From: Halomonas campaniensis
GTDB taxonomy: Bacteria > Pseudomonadota > Gammaproteobacteria > Pseudomonadales > Halomonadaceae
DNA length: 64,000 nt
Assembly (NCBI RefSeq): GCF_002211105.1
Contig: NZ_JPUA01000037.1
Location: 124,001-188,000 of the forward strand
Reading direction: 5' to 3'
Shown here: positions 38,295-49,100 of the stretch, one piece after another
Layout of the letters: each line of letters begins with the position of its first letter
Numbering within the stretch: the stretch's first letter is position 1
The notes under the pieces: generated by a model
What the model saw: only the letters and a program-made list of their open reading frames with translations
Database searches by the model: none
Told to the model about the DNA's origin: nothing
Translations under genes and position numbers: made by a program

Positions 38295-38669
38295 ATGCAC
38301 ATGGTTTTATCGCATCTATTGGACTCCAACCAGGGCTTTTGGAAACGGCTTCTACCCAAAACAATGACAACCTCGGAGGGCTTTGTAGGTGGTGTCAATG
38401 CATTTATTCATTCTGCTAAATGGCTTTCCTTTAGAGCCAGCGTTGTTTTAATTAGTTTACTCGCCACTCTGCTGTGGTTAACGGGAATAGAAAAAACCGA
38501 GGTCACCATCGCCGTATTAAGTGTAACGTCAAATGGTATATCACAGTTGCTTGAACGCTATTTTTCTATCAGTGAATTGAAAATGGTTGAAAATGATTTG
38601 TTCGATACGCTAGACGCATTGGGAGCTGCAGGAGTTGGAACCTTAATAATTTTATATTTATTAGAGTAG
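38295..38669 (+). CDS. Small membrane protein, unknown function
   Basis: A 124-residue protein with hydrophobic stretches around residues 43-63 and 108-123 and an amphipathic middle. I do not recognise the family. There is no clear ribosome site for ATG 38295; an in-frame ATG at 38364 is an alternative. Codon and base composition are AT-richer than neighbours, consistent with the accessory patch from 36.4 to 38.9 kb. It may be real but is not well supported. Confidence 0.45.
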   Translation: MHMVLSHLLDSNQGFWKRLLPKTMTTSEGFVGGVNAFIHSAKWLSFRASVVLISLLATLLWLTGIEKTEVTIAVLSVTSNGISQLLERYFSISELKMVENDLFDTLDALGAAGVGTLIILYLLE

Positions 38670-38910
38670 CGCACCTAATAAATGACTCACCTTTTTTGCC
38701 GCTTGGTTCATTCCCAAATCGCGCTCGCTTTTTTTGATGGAACAGGGCGATCTCCCTTCACGAGCGGTGATCGACTTGTCGAAATAGATTTTATTAATCT
38801 GGGGCTAATAAAAAAATATTGGGTGGCCTATCAACTACCCAATTTACTGCGGGAGTATCTTTCACGCTGAGGAGGCTTAGTGATCAAATCAAGCTAGCTA
38901 GAACACTGGG

Positions 38911-39900
38911 TTAGCCACCAGTTGCATTCATAAACCTCACTATTTGAACTTCACCATCCGTCGTGAAGTGATGACGCTCAGGTTTTTTCTTCATTGCCGC
39001 CACAATGCTCGATTTAAGCCGCTGGGTATCACCCGGATAACGTCGCATGACGGCGCGTAAATCTACCGAGTGCTCATTGCCCAGGCAAAGCAGTAGCCGC
39101 CCTTCAGCCGTTACTCGAACACGATTACAGGCAGCACAGAAATTATGGCTATGGGGAGAGATGAAGCCAATCCGCGACTGGCTGTCTGCCATACGGTAAT
39201 AGCGGGATGGACCTAGGGTGGTCTCGGTGGTGGGTAAGAGTTGATAGTGGTTTTCTATGGTCTCGCGTACCGCATCGGTGGAAAGAAAGGTTTCACCCCG
39301 GTTATGCTCGCTGATAGCGCCCAACGGCATCTCCTCAATAAAGCTGATATCGACGTGTTCATCCCGGGCGAAGTTTACCAAGTCGATAATTTCGTCGTCA
39401 TTGCGCCCCTTGAGCAATACGGCGTTTAGCTTAATCGACTGAAAGCCAGCGCGGCGCGCTGCACGGATACCCGCGATCACCTGATCAAGATCCCCCGTCC
39501 GGGTTAATGCTTTAAAGCGTTCGGGCTTTAGCGAGTCGAGGCTAATATTGAGCCGATGTAGCCCGCCTTGGCGCAAAGCCTCGGCATGCTTGACCAAACC
39601 TGAGCCGTTGGTGGTCATCGCCAGCTCGCGCAGACCTTCCAATGCACCGAGTTTTTGCACTAGTGTTAGTACGCCCTGGCGTACTAACGGCTCACCGCCA
39701 GTTAGACGAATTTTCTCCACGCCCAGCTCGACAAATGCCTGTGAAAGCGCGGCTATCTCCTCAAGGGTAAGCAGTTGGGCGCGTGGCAGAAAGGTCATTT
39801 CCTCAGCCATGCAATACACACAGCGAAAATCACAACGATCAGTCACCGATATACGCAGGTAACGCACCGTGCGGCCAAACCCATCTACTAGTGCATTCAT
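38911..39900 (-). CDS. moaA: GTP 3',8-cyclase (molybdenum cofactor synthesis)
   Basis: A radical-SAM enzyme that starts Moco synthesis from GTP. It has 329 residues, with the SAM cluster C-x3-C-x2-C at Cys23, 27 and 30. The C-terminal cluster ([18 protein letters not shown] region) holds the second [4Fe-4S]. It ends in the conserved GlyGly needed for activity. It overlaps the DGC-protein stop by 4 bp and is last in the long nar-Moco run. Confidence 0.97.
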   Translation of the reverse strand: MNALVDGFGRTVRYLRISVTDRCDFRCVYCMAEEMTFLPRAQLLTLEEIAALSQAFVELGVEKIRLTGGEPLVRQGVLTLVQKLGALEGLRELAMTTNGSGLVKHAEALRQGGLHRLNISLDSLKPERFKALTRTGDLDQVIAGIRAARRAGFQSIKLNAVLLKGRNDDEIIDLVNFARDEHVDISFIEEMPLGAISEHNRGETFLSTDAVRETIENHYQLLPTTETTLGPSRYYRMADSQSRIGFISPHSHNFCAACNRVRVTAEGRLLLCLGNEHSVDLRAVMRRYPGDTQRLKSSIVAAMKKKPERHHFTTDGEVQIVRFMNATGG

Positions 39901-40301
39901 TCTACGGGCTCCTCTTGGGTACTGGCATTAACGGGCAGCCGGGCAATGAGTCCTTTCACCTCTGCGGTAACCTCAGCGATTGTTTGCTCATCATAAAACT
40001 GACCCCGTCGCTTGCGCAGGCCATTTTCATATAGCTTGACATGCTCTGTGGGTATCACATCCGCTTTGGCGAGACAGTGGCTGGCGCAGTGCATCTGGCA
40101 CCCGTCAATGGCTACGATAGGCCGCCCGGAGCGGGCAATACGCACCAGGCCGGGCACACCACCGCCCACACCGGCAATGCAGGACATTTCTGCCTCTCCT
40201 GCATGGTCAAGACGCAGGGCAACGCTATTGGCAAGTTGCGCCACATCAGAGCAGCCGGAGCAGGCATAAATCAGTGTGCGGGGTTTGTGATGTGAAGACA
40301 T
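39897..40301 (-). CDS. Putative zinc-binding protein (DGC domain)
   Basis: A 134-residue protein with many cysteines. The [10 protein letters not shown] start and the [13 protein letters not shown] segment carry the D-G-C motif that names the family. An AGGAG site lies right before ATG 40301, so the upstream ATG at 40322 is rejected. It sits between moeA and moaA with translational overlap to moaA, which suggests a role in molybdenum cofactor handling or nitrate reductase maturation; the family's function is not established. Confidence 0.75.
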   Translation of the reverse strand: MSSHHKPRTLIYACSGCSDVAQLANSVALRLDHAGEAEMSCIAGVGGGVPGLVRIARSGRPIVAIDGCQMHCASHCLAKADVIPTEHVKLYENGLRKRRGQFYDEQTIAEVTAEVKGLIARLPVNASTQEEPVE

Positions 40302-40354
40302 ACCCTCTCCTATAAAAAGCAAACAGCATCAGCAGCCACAGTGAGTATAAAAAT

Positions 40355-41617
40355 TCAAGCGGCGAACTGATTAATGGGGTAGTAGTGGTAGGTGCTCCCT
40401 TCTGCTACGTCTGTTTCGGGATTAATCATTAAATAGCCATCGGCTTGGCTAGCCGCACTGAGCATATGCGAGCCCTGCCCACCCGCTAACTGCGCCACTG
40501 GCAGCTCTCTTGCCCAGTCCAGCACCACCCTTAACAGCTCACAACGCCCCCTGGGGCCGCGCTGAGAAAAGCCTGCCTTAACGGGATAACTCTGCAACGC
40601 AGCGACACTTCTACCTTGCATGGCATGAATAAACGGCAGCGCCAGCAGTTGCCAGCCCACCAGGGAGGCCACTGGGTTACCCGGCAGCGCCATTAACGGT
40701 GTGGAAGAGGCAGGCTCCGCGCCCAGATAACCGAACGCAAAAGGCTTCCCTGGCTTCATGGCGACCCCATGAAAATGTAACCCACCGCGCTGCTCGATCA
40801 CCGGGCGTACATGATCCTCCTCGCCTACCGAAACGCCACCGGTGCACATCACCACATCTGCAGCGGTTTGTGCGTGCTCAAAAGCCTGATGCAGTGACTG
40901 CGGCGAATCAGCGATGACGCCCAAGTCCAACACATCGCACTGAGCTTGCGCTAGCAGTACGTTAAGCATGGCGCGATTGCTGTCGTATACCTGTCCCGGC
41001 GCTCTCGCAGTACCTGGGGTAATTAGCTCATCGCCGGTTGAGAGTAGCGCCACCCGCAGGCGCCGTTTGACGTTAACCGTGTTAATACCATGGCTTGCCA
41101 GCAGCGCAATCGACGCGGCATCAAGAAAAGTACCTGCAGCGAGTAGCGGGGTTCCCATGCGAGTTTCCTCGCCCTGGCGGCGAATGTTAGCGCCTAGCAC
41201 CAAGCTACCCTCGAGGTGTATATGCCCGCGCTGATCAAGGGTTACCCGCTCTTGAGGCACTACAATATCTGCCCCCATGGGCACCGGCGCGCCGGTAAAA
41301 ATACGCGCGCAGCCTCCTTCCGGTAGCAGCATGACGCCTGCCCCAGCCGGTACGCGTTGAAGAATGGGTAAACCTGCACCGCCAGGTGCTGCTTGGTAAT
41401 CAGCCAGACACAGCGCGTAACCATCCATAGCGCTATTGTCTACCCCCGGCATGTCGAGAGGTGCGACCAGCGTTTCTGCCAGCACGCGCCCCGCCGATTG
41501 TTCTAGGGTGATGGTTTCTACTGTATTAATGGGCGTGGCGGCGTCGATAAGCCGTTGGCGTGCATCAAACAGATCTAACAAGCCGGGTGTGACTATTTCT
41601 GCGCAGTGACAGTTCAT
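40355..41617 (-). CDS. moeA: Molybdopterin molybdenumtransferase
   Basis: Inserts molybdate into adenylylated molybdopterin to give Moco. The protein has 420 residues with the N-terminal MoeA linker, the MoCF-biosynthesis domain (VALLSTGDEL, TGGVSVGEEDHV) and the C-terminal beta domain. It overlaps moaB by 4 bp (ATGA), so the two are translated together. Confidence 0.95.
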   Translation of the reverse strand: MNCHCAEIVTPGLLDLFDARQRLIDAATPINTVETITLEQSAGRVLAETLVAPLDMPGVDNSAMDGYALCLADYQAAPGGAGLPILQRVPAGAGVMLLPEGGCARIFTGAPVPMGADIVVPQERVTLDQRGHIHLEGSLVLGANIRRQGEETRMGTPLLAAGTFLDAASIALLASHGINTVNVKRRLRVALLSTGDELITPGTARAPGQVYDSNRAMLNVLLAQAQCDVLDLGVIADSPQSLHQAFEHAQTAADVVMCTGGVSVGEEDHVRPVIEQRGGLHFHGVAMKPGKPFAFGYLGAEPASSTPLMALPGNPVASLVGWQLLALPFIHAMQGRSVAALQSYPVKAGFSQRGPRGRCELLRVVLDWARELPVAQLAGGQGSHMLSAASQADGYLMINPETDVAEGSTYHYYPINQFAA

Positions 41618-42192
41618 AAACGCTCCACCTCATTGGAAGAAGTCGCTTTATGGCGTCCACTGCACGGGGTCGCTGAAGGCAGCACCATGGCGGCGAAGTT
41701 GCAGGGCCGAGTGCGGGAGTCCAGCTGCAAAGCGATTATTTTGTCCCACGCCAACGCACACGCCTTGGGCGAGCCGGGCATCGCAAACATCATCGTTCGG
41801 TTAGCCACCCCCGCGACGGCGCGAGACTGGATCGTCGCTGTGCCGATGATCTTCAGAGAGTAGTGGCGGAACAGCTCGCCATACCCCTCAATCGCTTTGT
41901 CGAACAGCGGTATCAACGCCTCGGGAGTGGTATCCCGAGCGGTAAAGCCAGTGCCGCCATTAACCAGAATTGCGTGGATATCCGTTCGCGCAATCCATTC
42001 CGAGACCACGGCACGAACCTGATAGATATCATCAGGTACGATGCGCCTCTCTACCAGGATATGGCCGCTTTCGCTCAGATGTTCAACCAGCAGGTCGCCG
42101 CTGCCATCCTCATCGAAACCACGCGTATCGGAAACCGTTAGCACCGCGATGCCAAGCGGAGTGAAAAGAGCATCTACAGGAACATGGGACAT
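41614..42192 (-). CDS. moaB: Molybdopterin adenylyltransferase-type MoaB/MogA family protein
   Basis: A 192-residue MoCF-fold protein. The MoaB-specific segments LTVSDTRGFDEDGSGDLL and LVNGGTGFTARDTTPEAL are clear. In MoaB/MogA these bind molybdopterin for adenylylation. The start was chosen as ATG 42192, behind AGGAG, one codon inside the TTG-initiated reading. It heads the moaB-moeA-DGC-moaA cluster downstream of the nar genes. Confidence 0.94.
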   Translation of the reverse strand: MSHVPVDALFTPLGIAVLTVSDTRGFDEDGSGDLLVEHLSESGHILVERRIVPDDIYQVRAVVSEWIARTDIHAILVNGGTGFTARDTTPEALIPLFDKAIEGYGELFRHYSLKIIGTATIQSRAVAGVANRTMMFAMPGSPKACALAWDKIIALQLDSRTRPCNFAAMVLPSATPCSGRHKATSSNEVERL

Positions 42193-42226
42193 CAAGCTCT
42201 CCTATTAGCTTTGCTATTGCTTCAAG

Positions 42227-43048
42227 CTATTGCATCAAGCTGCCGCCAGCATCGTCATCCAGAACAATGCCTTCGACGCCTATTTCGCTCTCTAGCGCCA
42301 GCAAATAGTGACGCAGCGCACGTCGAGTTGCCTGTTCCCGTAGGCTATGGCGCACCCGGTCAATAACTTGATCGAAAGGTAACGCCCTACCGTCTCGCCG
42401 TTCGTCAATACTCACCACATGCCAGCCATAGCGTGACGCCAAGGGGCGCTCGTGTAGACCTTCGGGCAAGTGCTGCAAAGCGCGATCTAACTCAGGAACA
42501 GTCTGCCCTGATACCAACCAGCCCAAATCACCATCCAGCTCTTTTGAAGGGCACGCGGAGTGGTGCTGAGCAAATTCGGCAAACCGTTCGGGTATCTGAT
42601 TAAGCTGTTCGAGTAGCTTTTCGCCAAGCTGGTAAGCGTCGTCGCGCCCCTGGGAGTCATCGGGTGCGGCCGCGAGCAGAATATGCCGAACGCGTAACTG
42701 TACCGGTTCGCTGAAGCGTTCACGGTGGGTGTCGAAAAAGCGCTGGCAATCTGCTTCCCCCGGTTCCGGCACTTCAAGCTCCTGTTCGAGCAAGGCAGCA
42801 ATCGCTGCATCTTCCTGTGCTTCGCTAACGTCCTGTGTCGACAGTAGGCCCAGAACGTTAGCACGCTGGCGAAGCAGCTCTCTGACCACCAACGCACGGG
42901 CTGCCTGAAGCTGGGCCTCCCCCGCCGTTTCGGCGGGGTGGTACTGCATTTCCAACGCAATCGTTTCTTCATCGATAGGGGTGTCACCGACGCGTACCGG
43001 AGGCGCAGCGACGCCCCCAGGTAGCTGTTCGATATCAATCATCTGCAT
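42227..43048 (-). CDS. Parvulin-type peptidyl-prolyl isomerase (NifM/PpiC-like)
   Basis: A 273-residue protein with an N-terminal helical chaperone-like part and a parvulin domain in about residues 115-215 (VRHILLAAAPDDSQGRDDAYQL, ELDGDLGWLVSGQTVPELDRAL). No signal peptide is seen, so it is cytoplasmic. PPIases in this position next to narGHJI occur in other nitrate-reducing bacteria and are thought to help enzyme folding. It follows narI by about 40 bp and is probably in the same transcript. Confidence 0.88.
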   Translation of the reverse strand: MQMIDIEQLPGGVAAPPVRVGDTPIDEETIALEMQYHPAETAGEAQLQAARALVVRELLRQRANVLGLLSTQDVSEAQEDAAIAALLEQELEVPEPGEADCQRFFDTHRERFSEPVQLRVRHILLAAAPDDSQGRDDAYQLGEKLLEQLNQIPERFAEFAQHHSACPSKELDGDLGWLVSGQTVPELDRALQHLPEGLHERPLASRYGWHVVSIDERRDGRALPFDQVIDRVRHSLREQATRRALRHYLLALESEIGVEGIVLDDDAGGSLMQ

Positions 43049-43088
43049 GTTATTTCTCCTCTAGTCCTGGACGTGCACAAGCCGTTTT

Positions 43089-43772
43089 TTAAATGCGCCG
43101 GCGGACAAGCTGATAACGCCGGGTAACATAGCCGAACGGCACGCTCCACACATGCACCAGCCGCGAAAACGGGAACAGCAGGATGATGGTTAAGCCGATA
43201 AAGATATGCAGTTTGTAGATCCACGACACTTCCTGCATGTAGTCCGCCGCACCACCGCTAAAGAAGACAATCGACTGCGCCCAGCTGGAGAGTGTCAGCA
43301 TCATTTCGCCGTCCATATGGCCTAGCGAGAAGATGATGGTTACCATGCCAAGGCATGCCTGTAAGACGATCAAACCCAGGATCAAGGTATCCATCAAGCT
43401 CGACGACGCCTTTACGCGAGGATTTACCAATCGCCGATAAAGCAACATGGCGCCGCCCACCACGCACATAGCACCGGCAATACCGCCGACCACGATGGCA
43501 ATCAGCTGCTTGGTACCGGCATGCAAGAAAGGTGCGTAAACCCAGTGTGGCGTGAGCATGCCCACCAAATGACCAAAAAAGATGACGATAATCCCGATAT
43601 GGAACAGGTTGCTGGCCAGACGCATGTTTTTCGAGGACAGCATTTGGCTGGAGCCGGTCTTCCAGGTGTACTGGCCTTGGTCGTAACGCATGAGACTGCC
43701 AACCAAGAACACCGTACCGGCCAGGTAGGGGTAATAGCCGTAGATAAGATGTTGCAAATATTCAATAAACAT
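43089..43772 (-). CDS. narI: Respiratory nitrate reductase gamma subunit (cytochrome b)
   Basis: Membrane cytochrome b that takes electrons from quinol and passes them to NarH. It has 227 residues, five hydrophobic helices and conserved haem-ligating His residues (NLFHIGII, GHLVGM, KLHIFIGL, SRLVHVW). The start ATG 43772 is preceded by AAAGGAG; the longer reading to 44027 covers narJ in another frame. It is 14 bp downstream of narJ. Confidence 0.97.
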   Translation of the reverse strand: MFIEYLQHLIYGYYPYLAGTVFLVGSLMRYDQGQYTWKTGSSQMLSSKNMRLASNLFHIGIIVIFFGHLVGMLTPHWVYAPFLHAGTKQLIAIVVGGIAGAMCVVGGAMLLYRRLVNPRVKASSSLMDTLILGLIVLQACLGMVTIIFSLGHMDGEMMLTLSSWAQSIVFFSGGAADYMQEVSWIYKLHIFIGLTIILLFPFSRLVHVWSVPFGYVTRRYQLVRRRI

Positions 43773-43785
43773 GGCGATTCTCCTT

Positions 43786-44598
43786 TTAGCGATCGACCAC
43801 GGTAGAGGAAGGGGCAGTGCTCCAGGCGGACGGCATGATTTTGACGGGGTCGCTGTGCACTGCATTTTTGCGCTCGGCAAGCCGCCGCCCTTCGGCAGAC
43901 TGCAGCGCGCAGTCTTCGTCAGAGGTTGCCGAGAAGCGCACCGCTTCTTCTTCCCATACGGCGTCCAAGGCTTCGGGGGTGTTGTCAGGCACTTCTTTCT
44001 TGACCTGGGGCCGATGCTCCTCGACATCGCCCTCGGCGCCGATTAACGCCAACAGTGACAACGGTACCAGCGCGTGATCCGCTCCCCGCTCCTCCAGCCG
44101 CGCGGTCAGCAGCGCCAGAATATGGCGTATTTCGCCCAGCCAGCGGCCGATCTCGGCTTCATCGCACATTGAAAGGTATTCAAGAAATACCGGTAGATGA
44201 TCGGGCAGCTCACGGGCATCCAGCTCAAAACCGGCCGCGCTGTACTCGGCCATAAGATCCACCATGGCCTGGCCACGGTCACGTGATTCACCGTGAACGT
44301 GCTCGAATAGCAGCAGCGACGTCGCCCGCCCCTTATCGAACATGGCCACGTACTCGGCCTGCAGCTCTAGCAGGTCGCCCTCTTGGAGACGCTGACACCA
44401 CTCCATTAGCGACGCTTTGAGAGCCGCCCCCAGGCGGCGCTCGGCATTGAGAATTTCGATGAGCTCACCGCTGGCATCCTGAAGTTCCTGGGTCGGGTAA
44501 TCGAGCAGGCGGGCCAGTACGCGTAGGCTACGCATACCCTGTAGCGGCTCGAACGACGGCTCAACCGGGGTTGGCGATTGGGTAGCGGCTTCAGTCAT
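43786..44598 (-). CDS. narJ: Nitrate reductase molybdenum cofactor assembly chaperone
   Basis: Cytoplasmic chaperone needed to insert Moco into NarG before membrane assembly; not part of the final enzyme. It has 270 residues, all-helical, with the NarJ-type FEHVHGESRDRGQAM segment. The start ATG 44598 overlaps the end of narH by 8 bp. A variable acidic C-terminal tail extends past the conserved part. Confidence 0.93.
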   Translation of the reverse strand: MTEAATQSPTPVEPSFEPLQGMRSLRVLARLLDYPTQELQDASGELIEILNAERRLGAALKASLMEWCQRLQEGDLLELQAEYVAMFDKGRATSLLLFEHVHGESRDRGQAMVDLMAEYSAAGFELDARELPDHLPVFLEYLSMCDEAEIGRWLGEIRHILALLTARLEERGADHALVPLSLLALIGAEGDVEEHRPQVKKEVPDNTPEALDAVWEEEAVRFSATSDEDCALQSAEGRRLAERKNAVHSDPVKIMPSAWSTAPSSTVVDR

Positions 44599-46153
44599 GA
44601 CGAGACTCCTCAAGTTGTGGCTGCGGGTCGAAGACCTCTACCGGTTTTACCAACACGCTGGTCTGCTTACGGCCGTTAAATAGGCTGGGCTGGCTCTCAC
44701 CGTGGCAACCATCACCAAAGGTAAAGCCGCATCCTCCCCGTTCAGGGAAGGCTTCGGTGGCCATTTCACGATGGCTGGTGGGGATCACAAACCGATCCTC
44801 GTAGTTGGCAATGGCCAGGTAGCGGTACATCTCCTCTACTTGGGCCACGCTCAGCCCCACGGCATCGAGCACTTCGGCGTTGGGGGCCCCCTCCACGTGC
44901 TTGCTGCGCATGTAGACACGCATCGCCATCAAGCGCTTGAGTGCCAACACCACGGGCTCCTCTTCGCCTGCCGTCAACAGGTTGGCCAGGTACTTCACCG
45001 GGATACGCAGTGATTCGATCTTGGGCAGGATGCCATCGAACTCTACATGCCCCGCCTCAGCGGCGGACTGAATCGGCGACAGCGGCGGCACGTACCACAC
45101 CATCGGCAGCGTGCGGTATTCCGGGTGCAGCGGCAGCGCCAATCCCCAGTCGATAGCCATCTTGTAGACCGGTGAGGCCTGGGCGGCTTTGATGACGTTA
45201 TCCTGGATGCCATCCCGCTTGGCCTGGGCAATCACTTCCGGATCGTTAGGATCTAGGAAAATCTCGCACTGGCGGTGGTAGAGGTCACGCTCGTCAGGGG
45301 AGCTTGCCACTTCCTCTATACGGTCAGCGTCATACAGCAGCACGCCGAGATAGCGAATGCGGCCCACACAGGTCTCGGAACAGATGGTCGGCTGACCGGC
45401 CTCGATACGCGGGTAGCAGAAGATACACTTCTCGGACTTACCGCTTTTCCAGTTGTAGTAGATCTTCTTGTAGGGGCAGCCGGAGATACACATACGCCAG
45501 CCACGGCACTTGTCCTGGTCGATTAGAACGATGCCGTCCTCTTCCCGCTTGTAGATCGCACCACTGGGGCAAGCCGCTACACAGGTTGGGTTCAAGCAGT
45601 GCTCGCACAGACGCGGCAGATACATCATGAAGGTGTTTTCGAACTGGCCGTAGATATCTGCCTGCACCTTGTCGAAGTTGGCGTCTTTGCGCCGCTTGGC
45701 GAACTCGGTGCCAAGAATCTCTTCCCAGTTCGGGCCCCACTCGATCTTTTTCATACGCTGACCGGAAATCAGCGAGCGCGGACGCGCCACCGGCTGGTGC
45801 TCACCGATCTTGGCGGTATGCAGGTGTTGGTAGTCGAAAGTGAACGGCTCATAGTAGTCATCCATCTCGGGCAAGTCGGGGTTGGCGAAAATGTTCGCCA
45901 GCACCCGCCATTTGCCACCAATACGCGGTTCAATCCGACCATCGTTACGGCGCATCCAGCCGCCCTTCCACTTGGCCTGGTTCTCCCACTCTTTGGGATA
46001 GCCAATACCGGGCTTGGTCTCGACATTGTTGAACCAGGCGTACTCCATACCTTCGCGACTGGTCCAGACATTTTTGCAGGTCACCGAACAGGTGTGGCAA
46101 CCAATACACTTATCAAGGTTGAGAACCATGCCTACCTGGGAACGAATTTTCAT
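44591..46153 (-). CDS. narH: Respiratory nitrate reductase beta subunit
   Basis: Electron-transfer subunit with four Fe-S clusters. The 520-residue protein shows CIGCHTCSVTCKNVW near the N-terminus, CEHCLNPTCVAACP, and CRGWRMCISGCPYKK, where a Trp replaces one Cys and gives the [3Fe-4S] cluster, plus later Cys groups (KCIFC, CSETC). It overlaps narG by 4 bp and narJ by 8 bp, so translation is coupled. Confidence 0.98.
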   Translation of the reverse strand: MKIRSQVGMVLNLDKCIGCHTCSVTCKNVWTSREGMEYAWFNNVETKPGIGYPKEWENQAKWKGGWMRRNDGRIEPRIGGKWRVLANIFANPDLPEMDDYYEPFTFDYQHLHTAKIGEHQPVARPRSLISGQRMKKIEWGPNWEEILGTEFAKRRKDANFDKVQADIYGQFENTFMMYLPRLCEHCLNPTCVAACPSGAIYKREEDGIVLIDQDKCRGWRMCISGCPYKKIYYNWKSGKSEKCIFCYPRIEAGQPTICSETCVGRIRYLGVLLYDADRIEEVASSPDERDLYHRQCEIFLDPNDPEVIAQAKRDGIQDNVIKAAQASPVYKMAIDWGLALPLHPEYRTLPMVWYVPPLSPIQSAAEAGHVEFDGILPKIESLRIPVKYLANLLTAGEEEPVVLALKRLMAMRVYMRSKHVEGAPNAEVLDAVGLSVAQVEEMYRYLAIANYEDRFVIPTSHREMATEAFPERGGCGFTFGDGCHGESQPSLFNGRKQTSVLVKPVEVFDPQPQLEESRHD

Positions 46154-49100
46154 TTCACGGCCTCCTGAGCACTGTTCTTCTGAACACTGTCATTGCCTTC
46201 ACCATCCAGCCAGTCAACGTGTTTCATCTTGCGCACTAACACGAACTCATCGCGATTTGAGCCGACGGTGCCGTAGTAATTAAAACTGTAAGAGAGCTGC
46301 GCGTAGCCGCCGATCATATGGGTTGGCTTGGGGCAGACACGGGTGACGGAGTTGTGAATTCCGCCTCGTGTGCCGGTGATCTCAGAGCCAGGGACGTTCA
46401 CGTTGCGCTCCTGGGCGTGGTACATCATCACCATGCCCGCCTTGACCCGCTGGCTGACCACTGCCCGCGCGGCAATCGAGCCGTTGGCGTTGTAGACCTC
46501 GATCCAGTCGTTGTCCTCGATATCGATCTCCGCCGCGTCAGCCTCGGAGAGCCACACCACCGGGCCGCCTCGGTTGAGCGTCAACATCAGCAGGTTGTCC
46601 GAGTAAGTGGAGTGGATGCCCCACTTCTGGTGCGGCGTGAGGAAGTTCAGCGCCTTGCTCTTGAAGCCGTTGTCGGCAGGAAGCTGGAAGCCTTTGGCCG
46701 CCTTGGTATCGATGGGCGGACGATAGACCAGCAGGCTTTCGCCGAAAGCGCGCATCCAGGCATGATCCTGATAGAACTGCTGACGACCACTCACGGTGCG
46801 CCAGGGAATCAGCTCGTGAACGTTGGTATAACCGGCGTTATAGGAGACATGCTCATCCTCAAGGCCGGACCAAGTCGGGCTGGAGATAATCTTGCGCGGC
46901 TGAGCGACGATATCGCGGAAGCGAATTTTCTCTTCGTGCTTAGGCCTCGCCAGGTGGGTGTGGTCACGCCCGGTAATTTTGGAGAGTGCATCCCACGCTT
47001 TTACTGCCACAGCGCCGTTGGTTTCCGGTGCCAGGGTCAGAATCATCTCGGCGGCATCGATAGCGCTGTCGATCAACGGACGCCCTTTATGCGGGCCATC
47101 CAGCTTGCGGTGGTTGAGTTTGCCCAGCAGCTCGACTTCAGCATCGGTATTCCAAGCGATACCCTTGCCGCCGTTACCAATGCTTTCCAGCAGCGGCCCA
47201 ACAGAAGTGAAGCGCTCATAGGTTTCGGGATAGTTGCGCTTGACCTCAATCAGCGATGGCATGGTCTTGCCGGGAATCGGCGCGTATTCGCCCTTTTTCC
47301 AATCCATCACCGCCGGCTGGGCCAACTCTCCTGGCGAGTCGTGCTGCATCGGCAGCGTGACCAGGTCGGTCTCTTCGCCCAGGTGGCCTACACACACCTT
47401 GGAAAACGCTTTGGCAATACCCTTGTAAATATCCCAGTCGCTGCGCGATTCCCAGGCCGGGTCGGTGGCGGCAGTCAAGGGGTGAATAAAGGGGTGCATA
47501 TCAGAAGTGTTAAGGTCGTCCTTCTCATACCAGGTCGCCGTCGGCAGCACGATATCCGAGTAGAGGCAGGTGGTGGACATGCGGAAATCCAGCGTAACCA
47601 GCAGGTCGAGCTTGCCTTCCGGCGCCTCGTCACGCCATACCACTTCTTCGGGCTTCTGGCCGCCGAAGTCGCCCAGATCTTTACCCTGAATACCGTGGCG
47701 AGTACCCAGCAGGTACTTGAGCATGTACTCATGGCCCTTGCCGGAACTACCCAGCAGGTTTGAGCGCCAGATGAACATATTGCGCGGGAAGTTCTCTGGT
47801 GCATCCGGGTCTTCCGCGGCAAAGCGCAGTTCACCGCTCTTGAGCTGCTGAACGGCATAGTCGGCAGTGGACATACCCGCGGCTTCGGCTTTTTTCGCTA
47901 GGCGTAGCGGGTTAGTGTCCAGTTGTGGTGCTGACGGCAGCCAGCCCATGCGCTCAGCACGCACGTTAAAGTCAATCAGGCTACCGGGGTAATCCTCAGC
48001 CTTGGCCAACGGCGAAAGAATTTCTTTAATCTCAAGCTTCTCGTAGCGCCACTGGGAGGAGTGACTATAGAAGAAGGAAGTAGAGTTCATGTGGCGCGGC
48101 GGGCGCTGCCAGTCGAGGCCAAAGGCCAAAGGCGTCCAGCCAGTCTGCGGACGCAGTTTTTCCTGACCAACGTAGTGGGCCCAGCCGCCACCGCTCTGAC
48201 CGATACAACCACACATGACCAGCATGTTAATCAGGCCGCGGTAGTTCATATCCATGTGGTACCAGTGGTTCATACCGGCACCAACGATGATCATGCTACG
48301 GCCGTTGGTTTTATGGGCGTTGTCGGCAAATTCACGGGCAATGCGGGTGCACTGCTCTGCAGGGACACCGGTGATTTTCTCCTGCCACGCGGGGGTATAG
48401 GGGCGAATCTGATCAAACGAGGTCGCGCCATCATCTTCGCCGTCGCCGACAAAGCCACGGTCGATACCGTAGTTGGCAAACATCAGATCAAAAACGGTGA
48501 CCGCCAGCATTTCGCTGCCATCGGCTCTCTTCAAGCGTTTGGCGGGCAAATTGTGGAACAGCAGGTCGTCAGCAGCACCAACGCCAGCTCCTTTTACGTG
48601 CTCAAAGTGCTCGTGCTCAATGCCACCGAAGTAAGGGAACGCCACGCGCGCGACGCTATCGTGGTGGTTGACCAAACTGAGTAACGGCTTGATTTCAGCG
48701 CCTGCGGCGTCCAGCGATTCCAGGTTCCACTTGCCCACTTCGTCGCCGGTTTCACCCCAGCGAAAACCGATGGAACCGCGTGGCACCACCAGCTGGTCAC
48801 GGGTTTCATCCCAGGCAACGGTTTTCCACTCGGGATTGTTTTCCTGGCCCAGGGCAGCATCAAAATCACTGGCACGCAGTTGGCGACCCGGTGCGAAGCT
48901 GCCATCTTCACGCACTTCCAGTTCCACCAGGAACGGCATATCGGTATAACGCCGCACATAGTCAGTGAAGTAAGCACTCGGGTTATCGAGGTGGAACTCT
49001 TTGAGGATGACATGGCCCATAGCCATCGCCAGGGCGGCATCAGTGCCCTGTTTGGCGGACAGCCACTCGTCGGTCAGTTTGGAGACTTCGGCATAATCCG

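Noticed and set aside
38682..38870. 62-codon reading after the 124-residue membrane gene
   Set aside because: No recognisable features, no clear ribosome site, and AT-rich. Neither strand gives a credible protein, so it is left out of the gene list.
46318..47763. 481-codon plus-strand reading across narG
   Set aside because: It lies entirely antisense to the well-supported narG gene. It has no ribosome site or recognisable domain and its composition reflects the reverse of a GC-biased gene.
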